DNA from: Streptomyces sp. CB02980
GTDB taxonomy: Bacteria; Actinomycetota; Actinomycetes; Streptomycetales; Streptomycetaceae
Reading direction: 5' to 3'
DNA length: 64,000 nucleotides
Assembly: GCF_014451325.2 (NCBI RefSeq)
Contig: NZ_JACSCH020000007.1
Coordinates: 130,965-194,964, forward strand
Every line of letters starts with the position of its first letter. Position 1 is the first letter of the stretch. Of the stretch, positions 1 to 8,497 are shown piece after piece. The notes beneath the pieces are model-generated. The model was not told the origin of the DNA. It was given only the letters and a program-made list of their open reading frames with translations, and made no database searches. Position numbers and translations under genes: made by a program.

Positions 1-1439
1 TCGGGCGCCGCGACCGCCACCGGCGCACCGACCCGGCGCCCCCGGTCGTCCGTGCGCTCCGGATTCCCGAGCCCGCGCCAGGCCAGGAACGGGCCACCGG
101 GGGAGCGCTGCTCCAGGAGCACCAGCTCGCGCCGGTTCCGCCCGCCGTGTCCGTCGACGGCGGAGAACCGCACCCCGAAGAGCAGCACCCGGCCGTCGCC
201 CAGTACCGCAGAGCCGAGCGCGGGGGCGAGCGGGCCGCCGCCGAGGTCCTTCGGCTCGCCCCAGACGCCGGGCGTCGTCTCCTGCCAGCGGACCGCGCGC
301 AGGCCGAGCACCCCGTAGGCGTCGAGGCGGCCGTCCGGCCGCTCGGCGAGCGCCGGGCCCGCGGTGGGCCAGCGGTGGTGGGTGGAGCGGACCCAGCCCT
401 TGCGGTTGGTGAGCGGCCGTTCGCCGCCGACGCCGTAGTCGCCGCAGCCCGAGGGGTTGCCGCACTCCCAGGAGGGGTCACCGCCGTACGGGACGAGGCG
501 GGCGGCCTTCGCCTTGAGCACCTGGGGCGGGAGGTTCTTCGGCCAGTGCCGGTTGTAGTAGCCGCGGAAGGCGGTCGTCGTGAACGCCGGTATGGGTTCG
601 CCGTCCCGGACCGCGTCCGAGACCCAGCGGCTCAGCGCGGCCCAGGTGAAGGAGGCGACGGCCGTGTGGTCGCCGTGGTCCGAGTAGCCGGGCTGCTCCG
701 AGTCCCGCTTGCGGGTGGCCTCGTCGCTGAGCTGGATGTCCGGGTCGGGGTCCAGGGTGTGCACGACGGTGGGCCGGTAGCGGCCGAGCAGTCCGACGAG
801 GACGCCGACCAGCTGGTCGTAGTCGTAGGTGTCCGAACGGGTGACGGGCGAACCGGTCGACAGATGGGTCCGCAGCTCCAGGGCGCGGTCGTGCCAGAGG
901 GCCGGCAGGGCCATGTAGCGACGGTTCGTGTGCATCGGCAGGTTGAGGAAGACCAGCTCGATCCGGTTCCGGCCGTGGACGAGGGTGTCGATCTCCGCCC
1001 GTCGGCCGCCGGGGAGCGTGAGCGCCTCGCGCTGCCAGGGCGTGAACATCGGCAGGCCGAGCGCCGCCGCGTACGACTGGCGCAGGCCCTGGTGGCGTGC
1101 CGAGGAGTAGGCGGCGCGGTCCGGGGGAGTGTCCGGCATTCCCTTGATCCGGTTCCGGCCGGTGTGCTCGCCCGCGGTCACGTACACGGAGACGAGCGGG
1201 ACCCCGGCGTCGAGGAGGCGCTGGGTGTCCGGGTTCATGAAGTACAGGTCGTCGTCGGGGTGTGCGGCGACCTGCAGGAGCAGCGCCCGCCGGGTCCGTG
1301 CAGAGGCGATCGGCTTGCCGGGCGCGGGGTCGACGGTCGGCGCGGCCCTGCGCGGCTCCGGTACGGAACACCCGGCGACGGCCGAGGTGACGGCGAGGGC
1401 GGCGGCGAGAACCGCCCGCCGGCGGGGTGCTGTGGTCAC
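1..1439 (-). CDS. secreted PIG-L family deacetylase lipoprotein (3' end outside window)
   Basis: The reading frame starts at a GTG at 1439 (AGGGGACGG lies about 10 bases upstream) and runs off the left edge, so the C-terminus is missing. A short Arg-rich N-terminus is followed by a hydrophobic stretch ending in the lipobox VAGC (Cys24), so the product should be an exported lipoprotein. Residues 59-64 read AHPDDD and residues 255-258 read HGDH; these are the two halves of the zinc site of the PIG-L/LmbE N-acetyl-sugar deacetylase family. The family removes acetyl groups from GlcNAc-type sugars; the substrate here is unknown. A long extension (residues about 330-479, incomplete) follows the deacetylase domain. 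Family assignment is firm, substrate is not. Confidence 0.85.
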   Translation of the reverse strand, partial: MTTAPRRRAVLAAALAVTSAVAGCSVPEPRRAAPTVDPAPGKPIASARTRRALLLQVAAHPDDDLYFMNPDTQRLLDAGVPLVSVYVTAGEHTGRNRIKGMPDTPPDRAAYSSARHQGLRQSYAAALGLPMFTPWQREALTLPGGRRAEIDTLVHGRNRIELVFLNLPMHTNRRYMALPALWHDRALELRTHLSTGSPVTRSDTYDYDQLVGVLVGLLGRYRPTVVHTLDPDPDIQLSDEATRKRDSEQPGYSDHGDHTAVASFTWAALSRWVSDAVRDGEPIPAFTTTAFRGYYNRHWPKNLPPQVLKAKAARLVPYGGDPSWECGNPSGCGDYGVGGERPLTNRKGWVRSTHHRWPTAGPALAERPDGRLDAYGVLGLRAVRWQETTPGVWGEPKDLGGGPLAPALGSAVLGDGRVLLFGVRFSAVDGHGGRNRRELVLLEQRSPGGPFLAWRGLGNPERTDDRGRRVGAPVAVAAP

Positions 1440-1565
1440 GTTCGCGGTCCGTCCCCTGGGCAGTGCGGTCCCCCGTAAGACGGATGTTCGATGCCGGTGG
1501 TTGTGTGCGGACCGATCCCCGCCTGGCAGGATTCGGCCACCGGAAAGGGATCTTCGAAGATCGCC

Positions 1566-1592
1566 GTCGATCACGTCGATCACGTCGATCAC
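1566..1592. repeat. 9-bp tandem repeat, three copies
   Basis: Three perfect copies of GTCGATCAC lie between the divergent PIG-L and DGPF genes, about 80 bases before the latter start. Otherwise the 1440-1670 gap shows no recognisable element. The repeat could be an operator cluster or simple slippage; nothing in the sequence decides. Confidence 0.6.
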
Positions 1593-1670
1593 GTCGAGGC
1601 CCGGCCGCCGGCTCCGACCAAGGGGTGACAGCGCGCCGCAGGGGCGGGCGGGACGGGGAGGACGACCACG

Positions 1671-2033
1671 ATGAAGTACGTCGCGATGATCTACGGCAAC
1701 CAGGCCAAGTGGGACGCCTTCCCCGCCGAGGCCTGGCCCGAGGCGATCGCCCGCCAGGAGGCCTTCACCAGGAAGTACTGCGAGAGCGGCGAGCTGATCG
1801 GCGCGTACGGACTCGCCGACGCGGCCGCCGCCCAGCTCGTACGGCGTGAGGGCGGCGCCCCCGCGGTCACCGACGGCCCGTACCTGGGGACCGAGGAATA
1901 CCCGGCCAGCTTCTACCTGCTCGACTGCGACAGCCGGGAGCGGGCCCAGGAGATCGCCGCGGACATGCCCTTCGCGGACACCGACCCCGTCGAGCTGTGG
2001 CCGGTCCTGCACGAGTCCGCGGCGGACGTGTGA
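1671..2033 (+). CDS. DGPF/YCII domain protein linked to ECF42 sigma factor
   Basis: A 120-residue protein of the YCII/DGPF family, a small dimeric alpha-beta barrel fold. The signature appears as TDGPYLGTEEYPASFYLL around residues 66-83. The start ATG is preceded by a purine-rich GGGACGGGGAGG. Its stop TGA overlaps the GTG start of the next gene (GTGA), so the two are translationally coupled. Genes of this family are the standard partners of ECF42 sigma factors in actinobacteria, although their role in controlling the sigma factor is not settled. No obvious membrane segment, so cytoplasmic. Confidence 0.85.
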   Translation: MKYVAMIYGNQAKWDAFPAEAWPEAIARQEAFTRKYCESGELIGAYGLADAAAAQLVRREGGAPAVTDGPYLGTEEYPASFYLLDCDSRERAQEIAADMPFADTDPVELWPVLHESAADV

Positions 2034-3271
2034 GCGACTCCGTCGAGGTCGAGGGCCTGCTGCGGACGTACGCGCCGCAGGTCCTCGGCGCGCTCGTGCG
2101 CCGGTACGGCACCTTCGACCTCTGCGAGGACGCCGTCCAGGAGGCGCTGATCGCCGCCGCCCGGCAGTGGCCCGCGGACGGCGTGCCCGACAACCCCCGC
2201 GGCTGGCTGGTCACCGTAGCCACCCGCAGGTTCGTCGACCTGGTGCGCAGCGAGGCCGCCCGCAGGCGCCGCGAGGACGCCGTGGCCCTGGCCACCCCGG
2301 ACTCCGAGCTCCTCGCCCGCGCCGCGGACGAGGCTCCCGGCAGCGACCGGGACGACTCGCTCTCCCTGCTCTTCCTCTGCTGTCACCCGGAGCTGTCCCC
2401 GCCCAGCCGGATCGCGCTCACCCTGCGCGCCGTCGGCGGTCTCACCACCGCGCAGATCGCCGCCGCGTTCCTGGTGCCCGAGTCGACGATGGCGCAGCGC
2501 ATCAGCCGGGCCAAGCAGACGATCAGGGCGGCGGGCGGCTCGCTCGCGCTCCCACCGGGCGAGGACCGTACGGCCCGGCTCGCCGAGGTCCGGCACGTGC
2601 TCTACCTGATCTTCAACGAGGGCTACACGGCGAGCGTCGGCGAGGAGCTGACCGCGCCCGAGCTGTCCACCGAGGCGATCCGGCTCGCGCGGCTGCTCCA
2701 CCGGCTGCTGCCCGAGGACACCGAGACGGCGGGTCTGCTCGCCCTGATGCTGCTCACCGACGCCCGCAGACCGGCCCGCACGGGCCCGCACGGCGAACTG
2801 GTGCCGCTCGCGGAGCAGGACCGGGGGAGGTGGGACGGCCGGCTCGTCGCGGAGGGTGTCGAGCTGATCAGCCGCACCCTGCCCCGGGGCCAGGTCGGCC
2901 CGTACCAGCTGCAGGCGGCGATCGCGGCCGTGCACGACGAGGCGGAGACCGCCGGGGTCACCGACTGGCCGCAGATCCTCGCGCTCTACGAGCTCCTGGA
3001 GCGGACAGGGCCGAATCCGATGGTCACCCTCAACCGCGCGGTGGCCGTCGCGATGGTCGAGGGCCCCGCGGCCGGGCTCGCGCTCCTGGACGAACTCGCG
3101 CGGGACAAGCGACTGGCCCGGCACCACCGGCTGCTCGCCACCAGGGCCCATCTGCTCGAACTCCTCGGCGACAAGGAGACCGCGGCGGAGGCGTACCGGG
3201 AGGCGGCACGCCGTACGACCAGTGCCCCCGAACGCCGTCATCTCACCGCGCGGGCACGGCGCTTGGGGTGA
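2030..3271 (+). CDS. ECF42-type RNA polymerase sigma factor with C-terminal TPR-like extension
   Basis: A 413-residue ECF sigma factor, roughly twice the usual ECF length. Residues about 1-165 hold sigma regions 2 and 4: region 2 includes a CEDAVQEAL helix and the NPRGWLVTVATRRFVD segment, region 4 the LTTAQIAAAFLVPESTMAQRI helix-turn-helix. The remaining 240 residues are helical and include MVEGPAAGLALLDEL, typical of the tetratricopeptide-like tail of ECF42 proteins. The GTG at 2030 is preferred over an upstream ATG at 1997 because it gives the classic four-base overlap with the DGPF gene. There is no anti-sigma factor gene next door. A paralogous pair lies at 44163-45816. Confidence 0.88.
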   Translation: MSDSVEVEGLLRTYAPQVLGALVRRYGTFDLCEDAVQEALIAAARQWPADGVPDNPRGWLVTVATRRFVDLVRSEAARRRREDAVALATPDSELLARAADEAPGSDRDDSLSLLFLCCHPELSPPSRIALTLRAVGGLTTAQIAAAFLVPESTMAQRISRAKQTIRAAGGSLALPPGEDRTARLAEVRHVLYLIFNEGYTASVGEELTAPELSTEAIRLARLLHRLLPEDTETAGLLALMLLTDARRPARTGPHGELVPLAEQDRGRWDGRLVAEGVELISRTLPRGQVGPYQLQAAIAAVHDEAETAGVTDWPQILALYELLERTGPNPMVTLNRAVAVAMVEGPAAGLALLDELARDKRLARHHRLLATRAHLLELLGDKETAAEAYREAARRTTSAPERRHLTARARRLG

Positions 3272-3716
3272 GGCGGAGAGGGCGGTCGAGCCCCGCGCGT
3301 GCGCCCCGGCGCATGGCCGTACGTGACGTGGGGTACAGTCTTCGCTCCCGATTGGCGGTCGGATGGCCCCGTATGGCAGACTGTCGGGGTTGCTCGGTTG
3401 AGTGCCGATGCTGCGCGCCTCCCGTCGGGAGGACCGGAAGCGAGTCCCACAGTACTCGTCGTCCCTTGTCAGGGGCGGACGTACGGGAATCTTCTGGGAA
3501 GCGTCAGCGGGGTGCAGACCAGGCGCCCGGTGGGTGTTTTGCCCCCGGCCTGCGGTCATGGCGACCGTGCCCCCTTGGTTGGGAAATCCTCAGGGATTTC
3601 TGCGTAGAGGGAGTGCGACACGCCCGACCGCGTGGGTCGGAGATACGACAACGCTTTTCAGTAAGCGAAGCCGATCGGGTTCCAGAGCGTTACGAGACAA
3701 AGGACTACTAGTAGCC
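3272..3716 (+). other. S10 operon promoter and leader region, no gene
   Basis: The 445 bases between the sigma factor and rpsJ hold no convincing gene. A -10-like TACAGT lies at 3334-3339, without a good -35. A 7-bp stem GAAATCC/GGATTTC with a TCAG loop sits at 3583-3600, a 6-bp stem CCGACC/GGTCGG follows at about 3624-3640, and CGCTT/AAGCG at about 3652-3667. A long structured leader before rpsJ would fit autoregulation of the operon by a ribosomal protein, as L4 does in Escherichia coli, but no known leader motif could be matched by eye. Confidence 0.4.
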
Positions 3717-4025
3717 ATGGCGGGACAGAAGATCCGCATCCGGCTCAAGGCCTACGACCACGAGGTCATCGACTCCTCGGCGAAGAAGATCGTCGAGACG
3801 GTGACCCGCACTGGTGCGTCGGTCGCAGGCCCGGTGCCGCTGCCCACTGAGAAGAACGTGTACTGCGTCATCAAGTCGCCGCACAAGTACAAGGACTCGC
3901 GCGAGCACTTCGAGATGCGCACGCACAAGCGCCTCATCGACATCCTCGACCCCACGCCGAAGACGGTTGACTCGCTCATGCGTCTCGACCTCCCGGCGGG
4001 CGTTGACATCGAGATCAAGCTCTGA
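3717..4025 (+). CDS. rpsJ: 30S ribosomal protein S10
   Basis: A 102-residue protein with the S10 hallmarks AGQKIRIRLKAYDHEVID at the N-terminus and LMRLDLPAGVDIEIKL at the end. S10 sits in the head of the small subunit and, in bacteria, also serves as NusE in antitermination. The ATG at 3717 follows a long leader and is the first gene of the S10 operon; longer in-frame starts upstream are ignored because the length matches the family exactly. rplC follows after 11 bases. Confidence 0.98.
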   Translation: MAGQKIRIRLKAYDHEVIDSSAKKIVETVTRTGASVAGPVPLPTEKNVYCVIKSPHKYKDSREHFEMRTHKRLIDILDPTPKTVDSLMRLDLPAGVDIEIKL

Positions 4026-4036
4026 GGGCGCGCGAG

Positions 4037-4681
4037 ATGGCTAAGAACATCAAGGGCATCCTGGGCGAGAAGCTCGGCATGACGCAGGTCTGGGACGAGA
4101 ACAACCGGGTTGTCCCGGTCACCGTCGTCAAGGCCGGCCCGAATGTCGTGACCCAGGTCCGTACGAACGACGTCGACGGCTACGAGTCGGTCCAGATCGC
4201 CTTCGGCGAGATCGACCCTCGCAAGGTGAACAAGCCCCTCAAGGGTCACTTCGCCAAGGCTGACGTCACCCCGCGCCGCCACCTGGTGGAGCTCCGCACC
4301 GCTGACGCCTCCGAGTACACGCTCGGCCAGGAGATCACCGCCGAGCTCTTCGAGGCCGGCGTGAAGGTCGACGTCACCGGTAAGAGCAAGGGCAAGGGCT
4401 TCGCCGGTGTCATGAAGCGCCACAACTTCCGTGGTGGCAAGGCGTCGCACGGTGCCCACCGCGTGCACCGTAAGCCCGGCTCCATCGGTGGCTGCGCCAC
4501 CCCGGGTCGTGTCTTCAAGGGCATGAAGATGGCCGGTCGCATGGGCAACGAGCGTGTGACCACCCAGAACCTGACCGTCCACGCCGTTGACGCCGAGAAG
4601 GGTCTGCTGCTCATCAAGGGCGCCGTTCCCGGCCCTAACGGTGGCCTCGTCCTGGTCCGCACTGCGGCCAAGGGGGTTTGA
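4037..4681 (+). CDS. rplC: 50S ribosomal protein L3
   Basis: A 214-residue L3 protein: GILGEKLGMTQVWDE at the N-terminus and the conserved loop with KRHNFRGGKASHGAHRVHR and GSIGGCATPGRVFKGMKMAG, which reaches toward the peptidyl transferase centre in known ribosome structures. L3 is an early assembly protein of the large subunit. Spacing to rpsJ is 11 bases and to rplD 7 bases, consistent with a single transcript. Confidence 0.98.
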   Translation: MAKNIKGILGEKLGMTQVWDENNRVVPVTVVKAGPNVVTQVRTNDVDGYESVQIAFGEIDPRKVNKPLKGHFAKADVTPRRHLVELRTADASEYTLGQEITAELFEAGVKVDVTGKSKGKGFAGVMKRHNFRGGKASHGAHRVHRKPGSIGGCATPGRVFKGMKMAGRMGNERVTTQNLTVHAVDAEKGLLLIKGAVPGPNGGLVLVRTAAKGV

Positions 4682-4688
4682 GGAACCG

Positions 4689-5339
4689 ATGAGCACCATT
4701 GACATCCTTTCGCCGGCAGGCGACAAGACCGGGACCGTCGAGCTCCCCGAGGAGATCTTCGGCGCCAAGGTCAGCGTTCCGCTGATCCACCAGGTCGTCG
4801 TCGCGCAGCTGGCCGCGGCCCGTCAGGGCACGCACAAGACCAAGCGTCGTGGCGAAGTCCGTGGTGGTGGCAAGAAGCCTTACCGCCAGAAGGGCACCGG
4901 CCGCGCTCGCCAGGGTTCGACCCGCGCCCCGCAGTTCGTCGGCGGTGGCGTCGTCCACGGCCCGCAGCCGCGTGACTACTCGCAGCGGACCCCGAAGAAG
5001 ATGAAGGTCGCCGCCCTCCGCGGTGCCCTCTCGGACCGGGCCACCCACTCCCGCATCCACGTCGTGACCGGCGTGGTCGAGGGTGACGTCTCCACCAAGG
5101 CCGCGAAGACGCTGTTCGGCAAGATCTCGGAGCGCAAGAACCTGCTCCTGGTCGTCGAGCGCTCCGACGAGGCCGCGTGGCTGTCCGCTCGTAACCTGCC
5201 CCAGGTGCACATCCTGGAGCCGGGCCAGCTCAACACGTACGACGTGATCGTCTCCGACGACGTGGTCTTCACCAAGGCCGCCCTCGAGTCCTTCGTGTCT
5301 GGCCCCCAGACCGCTGAGACCGAAGGGAGCGACGCCTGA
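4689..5339 (+). CDS. rplD: 50S ribosomal protein L4
   Basis: A 216-residue L4 (starting MSTIDILSPAGDKTG). The long basic loop with RGGGKKPYRQKGTGRARQGS lines the exit tunnel in known structures. The ATG at 4689 is chosen because GAGGA lies just before it; a frame extending upstream into rplC is a shadow. The stop overlaps the rplW start by one base (TGATG). In other bacteria L4 is the autoregulator of the S10 operon; here that is only a possibility. Confidence 0.98.
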   Translation: MSTIDILSPAGDKTGTVELPEEIFGAKVSVPLIHQVVVAQLAAARQGTHKTKRRGEVRGGGKKPYRQKGTGRARQGSTRAPQFVGGGVVHGPQPRDYSQRTPKKMKVAALRGALSDRATHSRIHVVTGVVEGDVSTKAAKTLFGKISERKNLLLVVERSDEAAWLSARNLPQVHILEPGQLNTYDVIVSDDVVFTKAALESFVSGPQTAETEGSDA

Positions 5340-5662
5340 TGACTGAGGCCGTCGTCACCAGCAAGACCTTCTCGGACCCGCGCGACATCCTGATCAAGCC
5401 GGTCGTCTCGGAGAAGAGCTACGCCCTGCTGGACGAGAACAAGTACACGTTCATCGTCGCGCCTGGCTCCAACAAGACCCAGATCAAGCAGGCCGTCGAG
5501 GCGGTCTTCTCGGTCAAGGTCACCGGGGTCAACACGATCAACCGCCAGGGCAAGCGCAAGCGCACCAAGGCCGGTTTCGGTAAGCGCAAGGACACCAAGC
5601 GCGCCATCGTGACCCTTGCTGAGGGCAACCGTATCGACATCTTCGGCGGTCCGACCGCCTAA
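5339..5662 (+). CDS. rplW: 50S ribosomal protein L23
   Basis: A 107-residue L23, with DPRDILIKPVVSEKSYALLDE near the N-terminus and the conserved NRQGKRKRTKAGFGKRKDTK basic arm. L23 lies at the mouth of the exit tunnel and is the docking point for trigger factor and SRP. Start and preceding stop overlap as TGATG, so translation is probably coupled to rplD. rplB follows after 40 bases. Confidence 0.97.
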   Translation: MTEAVVTSKTFSDPRDILIKPVVSEKSYALLDENKYTFIVAPGSNKTQIKQAVEAVFSVKVTGVNTINRQGKRKRTKAGFGKRKDTKRAIVTLAEGNRIDIFGGPTA

Positions 5663-5702
5663 CGGCGGTCTGGATCGTCCGGAATCGGACGAGGACTGAG
5701 AA

Positions 5703-6539
5703 ATGGGAATCCGCAAGTACAAGCCGACAACGCCGGGCCGCCGTGGCTCCTCCGTTGCCGACTTCGTCGAGATCACGCGGTCCACGCCGGAGAAGTCGCT
5801 GGTTCGCCCCCTGCACAGCAAGGGCGGCCGTAACAACACCGGTCGGATCACCGTTCGCCACCAGGGTGGTGGACACAAGCGCGCCTACCGTGTGATCGAC
5901 TTCCGTCGTCACGACAAGGACGGCGTGCCGGCCAAGGTCGCTCACATCGAGTACGACCCCAACCGCACCGCGCGCATCGCGCTGCTCCACTACGTGGACG
6001 GCGAGAAGCGCTACATCATCGCCCCCAAGGGTCTGACGCAGGGTGACCGCGTCGAGAACGGCCCCGGCGCGGACATCAAGCCCGGCAACAACCTGGCGCT
6101 CCGCAACATCCCGGTCGGTACCACGATCCACGCGATCGAGCTCCGTCCCGGTGGCGGCGCCAAGTTCGCACGCTCCGCTGGTGCCTCTGTGCAGCTGCTG
6201 GCGAAGGAGGGCACGATGGCCCACCTTCGTATGCCGTCCGGTGAGATCCGTCTCGTCGACGCCCGCTGCCGCGCCACGATCGGCGAGGTCGGCAACGCCG
6301 AGCAGTCGAACATCAACTGGGGCAAGGCCGGCCGTAAGCGCTGGCTGGGCGTCCGCCCGACCGTCCGCGGTGTGGCGATGAACCCGGTTGACCACCCGCA
6401 CGGTGGTGGTGAGGGTAAGACCTCCGGTGGTCGCCACCCGGTCTCCCCGTGGGGTCAGAAGGAGGGTCGTACTCGCTCGCCGAAGAAGGCTTCGAGCAAG
6501 TACATCGTCCGCCGCCGCAAGACGAACAAGAAGCGCTAG
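5703..6539 (+). CDS. rplB: 50S ribosomal protein L2
   Basis: A 278-residue L2 protein, the expected length. It has the N-terminal MGIRKYKPTTPGRRGS, the GGGHKRAYRVIDFRR core, and the C-terminal NPVDHPHGGGEGKTSGGRHP segment whose histidine is conserved near the peptidyl transferase centre. L2 is needed for subunit association and tRNA binding. The gene lies in the middle of the S10 operon, 12 bases before rpsS. Confidence 0.98.
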   Translation: MGIRKYKPTTPGRRGSSVADFVEITRSTPEKSLVRPLHSKGGRNNTGRITVRHQGGGHKRAYRVIDFRRHDKDGVPAKVAHIEYDPNRTARIALLHYVDGEKRYIIAPKGLTQGDRVENGPGADIKPGNNLALRNIPVGTTIHAIELRPGGGAKFARSAGASVQLLAKEGTMAHLRMPSGEIRLVDARCRATIGEVGNAEQSNINWGKAGRKRWLGVRPTVRGVAMNPVDHPHGGGEGKTSGGRHPVSPWGQKEGRTRSPKKASSKYIVRRRKTNKKR

Positions 6540-6551
6540 GAGCGGGTTTAG

Positions 6552-6833
6552 ATGCCGCGCAGTCTCAAGAAGGGACCCTTCGTCGACGGACACCTCGTAA
6601 AGAAGGTGGACGTACAGAACGAAGCCGGTACCAAGAACGTCATCAAGACCTGGTCCCGTCGCTCGATGATCATCCCGGCCATGCTCGGCCACACGATCGC
6701 GGTGCACAACGGCAAGACCCACATTCCGGTGTTTGTCACCGAGTCGATGGTCGGCCACAAGCTCGGCGAGTTCTCGCCGACGCGCACCTTCCGGGGTCAC
6801 GTGAAGGACGACCGGAAGTCGAAGCGCCGCTAG
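6552..6833 (+). CDS. rpsS: 30S ribosomal protein S19
   Basis: A 93-residue S19: MPRSLKKGPFVDGHL at the N-terminus, TWSRRSMIIPAMLGHTIAVHNG in the core, and the GEFSPTRTFRGH motif near the C-terminus. S19 forms a complex with S13 in the small-subunit head close to the A site. Length and spacing are normal. Confidence 0.98.
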   Translation: MPRSLKKGPFVDGHLVKKVDVQNEAGTKNVIKTWSRRSMIIPAMLGHTIAVHNGKTHIPVFVTESMVGHKLGEFSPTRTFRGHVKDDRKSKRR

Positions 6834-6876
6834 TAGCGGGGTGGAATCGACCATGACAGACACTGGAAGGACAACC

Positions 6877-7224
6877 ATGGAAGCCAGGGCCCAGGCGCGG
6901 TACATCCGCGTCACGCCCATGAAGGCCCGCCGAGTGGTGGACCTTATCCGTGGCATGGACGCCACGGAGGCTCAGGCGGTCCTGCGTTTCGCCCCGCAGG
7001 CCGCGAGCGTGCCGGTTGGCAAGGTGCTGGACAGCGCCATTGCCAACGCTGCACACAACTACGACCACACGGACGCCTCTTCGCTGATCATCAGCGAGGC
7101 GTTTGTGGATGAGGGCCCGACCCTGAAGCGGTTCCGTCCGCGTGCTCAGGGCCGTGCCTACCGGATCCGTAAGCGGACCAGCCACATCACCGTGGTCGTC
7201 AGCAGCAAGGAAGGAACCCGGTAA
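6877..7224 (+). CDS. rplV: 50S ribosomal protein L22
   Basis: A 115-residue L22 beginning MEARAQARYIRVTPMKARRV. The ATG at 6877 is favoured over one at 6841 because GGAAGGA stands seven bases before it and the shorter product matches the family. The beta-hairpin region (EGPTLKRFRPRAQGRAYRI) lines the exit tunnel and is the known site of macrolide resistance changes; it looks wild type. The stop overlaps the rpsC start (TAATG). Confidence 0.95.
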   Translation: MEARAQARYIRVTPMKARRVVDLIRGMDATEAQAVLRFAPQAASVPVGKVLDSAIANAAHNYDHTDASSLIISEAFVDEGPTLKRFRPRAQGRAYRIRKRTSHITVVVSSKEGTR

Positions 7225-8072
7225 TGGGCCAGAAGGTTAACCCGCATGGGTTCCGGCTCGGCATCACCACGGACTTCAAGTCCCGTTGGTACGCCGACAA
7301 GCTGTACAAGGACTACGTCAAGGAAGACGTCGCCATCCGTCGGATGATGACGTCCGGCATGGAGCGCGCCGGCATCTCGAAGGTTGAGATCGAGCGCACC
7401 CGTGACCGCGTGCGGGTGGACATCCACACCGCGCGTCCCGGCATCGTCATCGGCCGCCGTGGCGCCGAGGCCGACCGCATCCGCGGCGACCTCGAGAAGC
7501 TCACGGGCAAGCAGGTCCAGCTGAACATCCTCGAGGTCAAGAACCCCGAGATGGACGCTCAGCTGGTTGCTCAGGCCGTTGCCGAGCAGCTCTCCTCCCG
7601 CGTCTCCTTCCGTCGCGCCATGCGTAAGAGCATGCAGGGCACGATGAAGGCCGGCGCCAAGGGCATCAAGATCCAGTGTGGCGGTCGTCTCGGCGGCGCC
7701 GAGATGTCCCGCTCCGAGTTCTACCGCGAGGGTCGTGTGCCGCTGCACACGCTCCGCGCGAACGTGGACTACGGCTTCTTCGAGGCCAAGACGACCTTCG
7801 GTCGCATTGGCGTCAAGGTCTGGATCTACAAGGGCGACGTCAAGAACATCGCCGAGGTCCGCGCCGAGAACGCTGCGGCCCGTGCGGGTAACCGCCCGGC
7901 CCGTGGTGCCGGCGCTGGCGACCGCCCGGCCGGCCGTGGTGGCCGTGGTGGCGAGCGTGGCGGCCGCGGCCGCAAGCCGCAGCAGCAGTCCGCGCCGGCT
8001 GCCGAGGCCCCCAAGGCCGACGCTCCCGCCGCCGCTGCCGCTCCGGCTGAGAGCACCGGAACGGAGGCCTGA
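7224..8072 (+). CDS. rpsC: 30S ribosomal protein S3
   Basis: A 282-residue S3. Residues 1-210 are typical: MGQKVNPHGFRLGI, the KH domain with PGIVIGRRGAEADRIRGDL, and the C-terminal domain ending about IYKGDVKNIAEV. S3 helps form the mRNA entry site and helicase. The last 65 residues are an unusual low-complexity tail rich in Arg-Gly (GGRGGERGGRGRK) and then Ala-Pro-Glu; actinobacterial S3 proteins often carry such tails. rplP starts five bases later. Confidence 0.97.
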   Translation: MGQKVNPHGFRLGITTDFKSRWYADKLYKDYVKEDVAIRRMMTSGMERAGISKVEIERTRDRVRVDIHTARPGIVIGRRGAEADRIRGDLEKLTGKQVQLNILEVKNPEMDAQLVAQAVAEQLSSRVSFRRAMRKSMQGTMKAGAKGIKIQCGGRLGGAEMSRSEFYREGRVPLHTLRANVDYGFFEAKTTFGRIGVKVWIYKGDVKNIAEVRAENAAARAGNRPARGAGAGDRPAGRGGRGGERGGRGRKPQQQSAPAAEAPKADAPAAAAAPAESTGTEA

Positions 8073-8077
8073 CCGAA

Positions 8078-8497
8078 ATGCTGATCCCCCGTAGGGTCAA
8101 GCACCGCAAGCAGCACCACCCCAAGCGCTCGGGTATGAGCAAGGGTGGTACGCAGGTTGCGTTCGGCGAGTACGGCATTCAGGCCCTCACGCCGGCGTAC
8201 GTGACGAACCGCCAGATCGAGGCTGCTCGTATCGCGATGACCCGCCACATCAAGCGTGGCGGCAAGGTCTGGATCAACATCTACCCGGACCGCCCCCTGA
8301 CGAAGAAGCCTGCCGAGACCCGCATGGGTTCCGGTAAGGGTTCTCCGGAGTGGTGGATCGCGAACGTCAAGCCGGGTCGGGTGATGTTCGAACTGTCCTA
8401 CCCGAACGAGAAGATCGCGCGCGAGGCCCTGACCCGTGCGGCCCACAAGCTGCCGATGAAGTGCAAGATCGTTAAGCGCGAAGCAGGTGAGCTGTGA
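8078..8497 (+). CDS. rplP: 50S ribosomal protein L16
   Basis: A 139-residue L16: MLIPRRVKHRKQHHP at the start, RHIKRGGKVWINIYPDRPLT in the centre, and RMGSGKGSPEWWIANVKPG, the stretch containing the conserved tip near the A-site tRNA. L16 organises the peptidyl transferase region late in assembly. The stop overlaps the start of rpmC. Confidence 0.98.
   Translation: MLIPRRVKHRKQHHPKRSGMSKGGTQVAFGEYGIQALTPAYVTNRQIEAARIAMTRHIKRGGKVWINIYPDRPLTKKPAETRMGSGKGSPEWWIANVKPGRVMFELSYPNEKIAREALTRAAHKLPMKCKIVKREAGEL

Noticed and set aside
147..1478. Long plus-strand frame of 443 codons opposite the PIG-L gene
   Set aside because: It lies antisense to a gene with clear PIG-L motifs and a lipobox; its protein is Val/Gly/Arg-rich with no family features, as expected from GC-rich antisense frames.
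1566..1592. 9-bp tandem repeat as a major finding
   Set aside because: Only three copies in a short gap and no match to a known operator; kept as a feature only.
1846..3711. 621-codon plus-strand frame across the sigma factor gene and rpsJ leader
   Set aside because: Arg/Pro-rich shadow of the ECF42 gene in another frame; no motifs.
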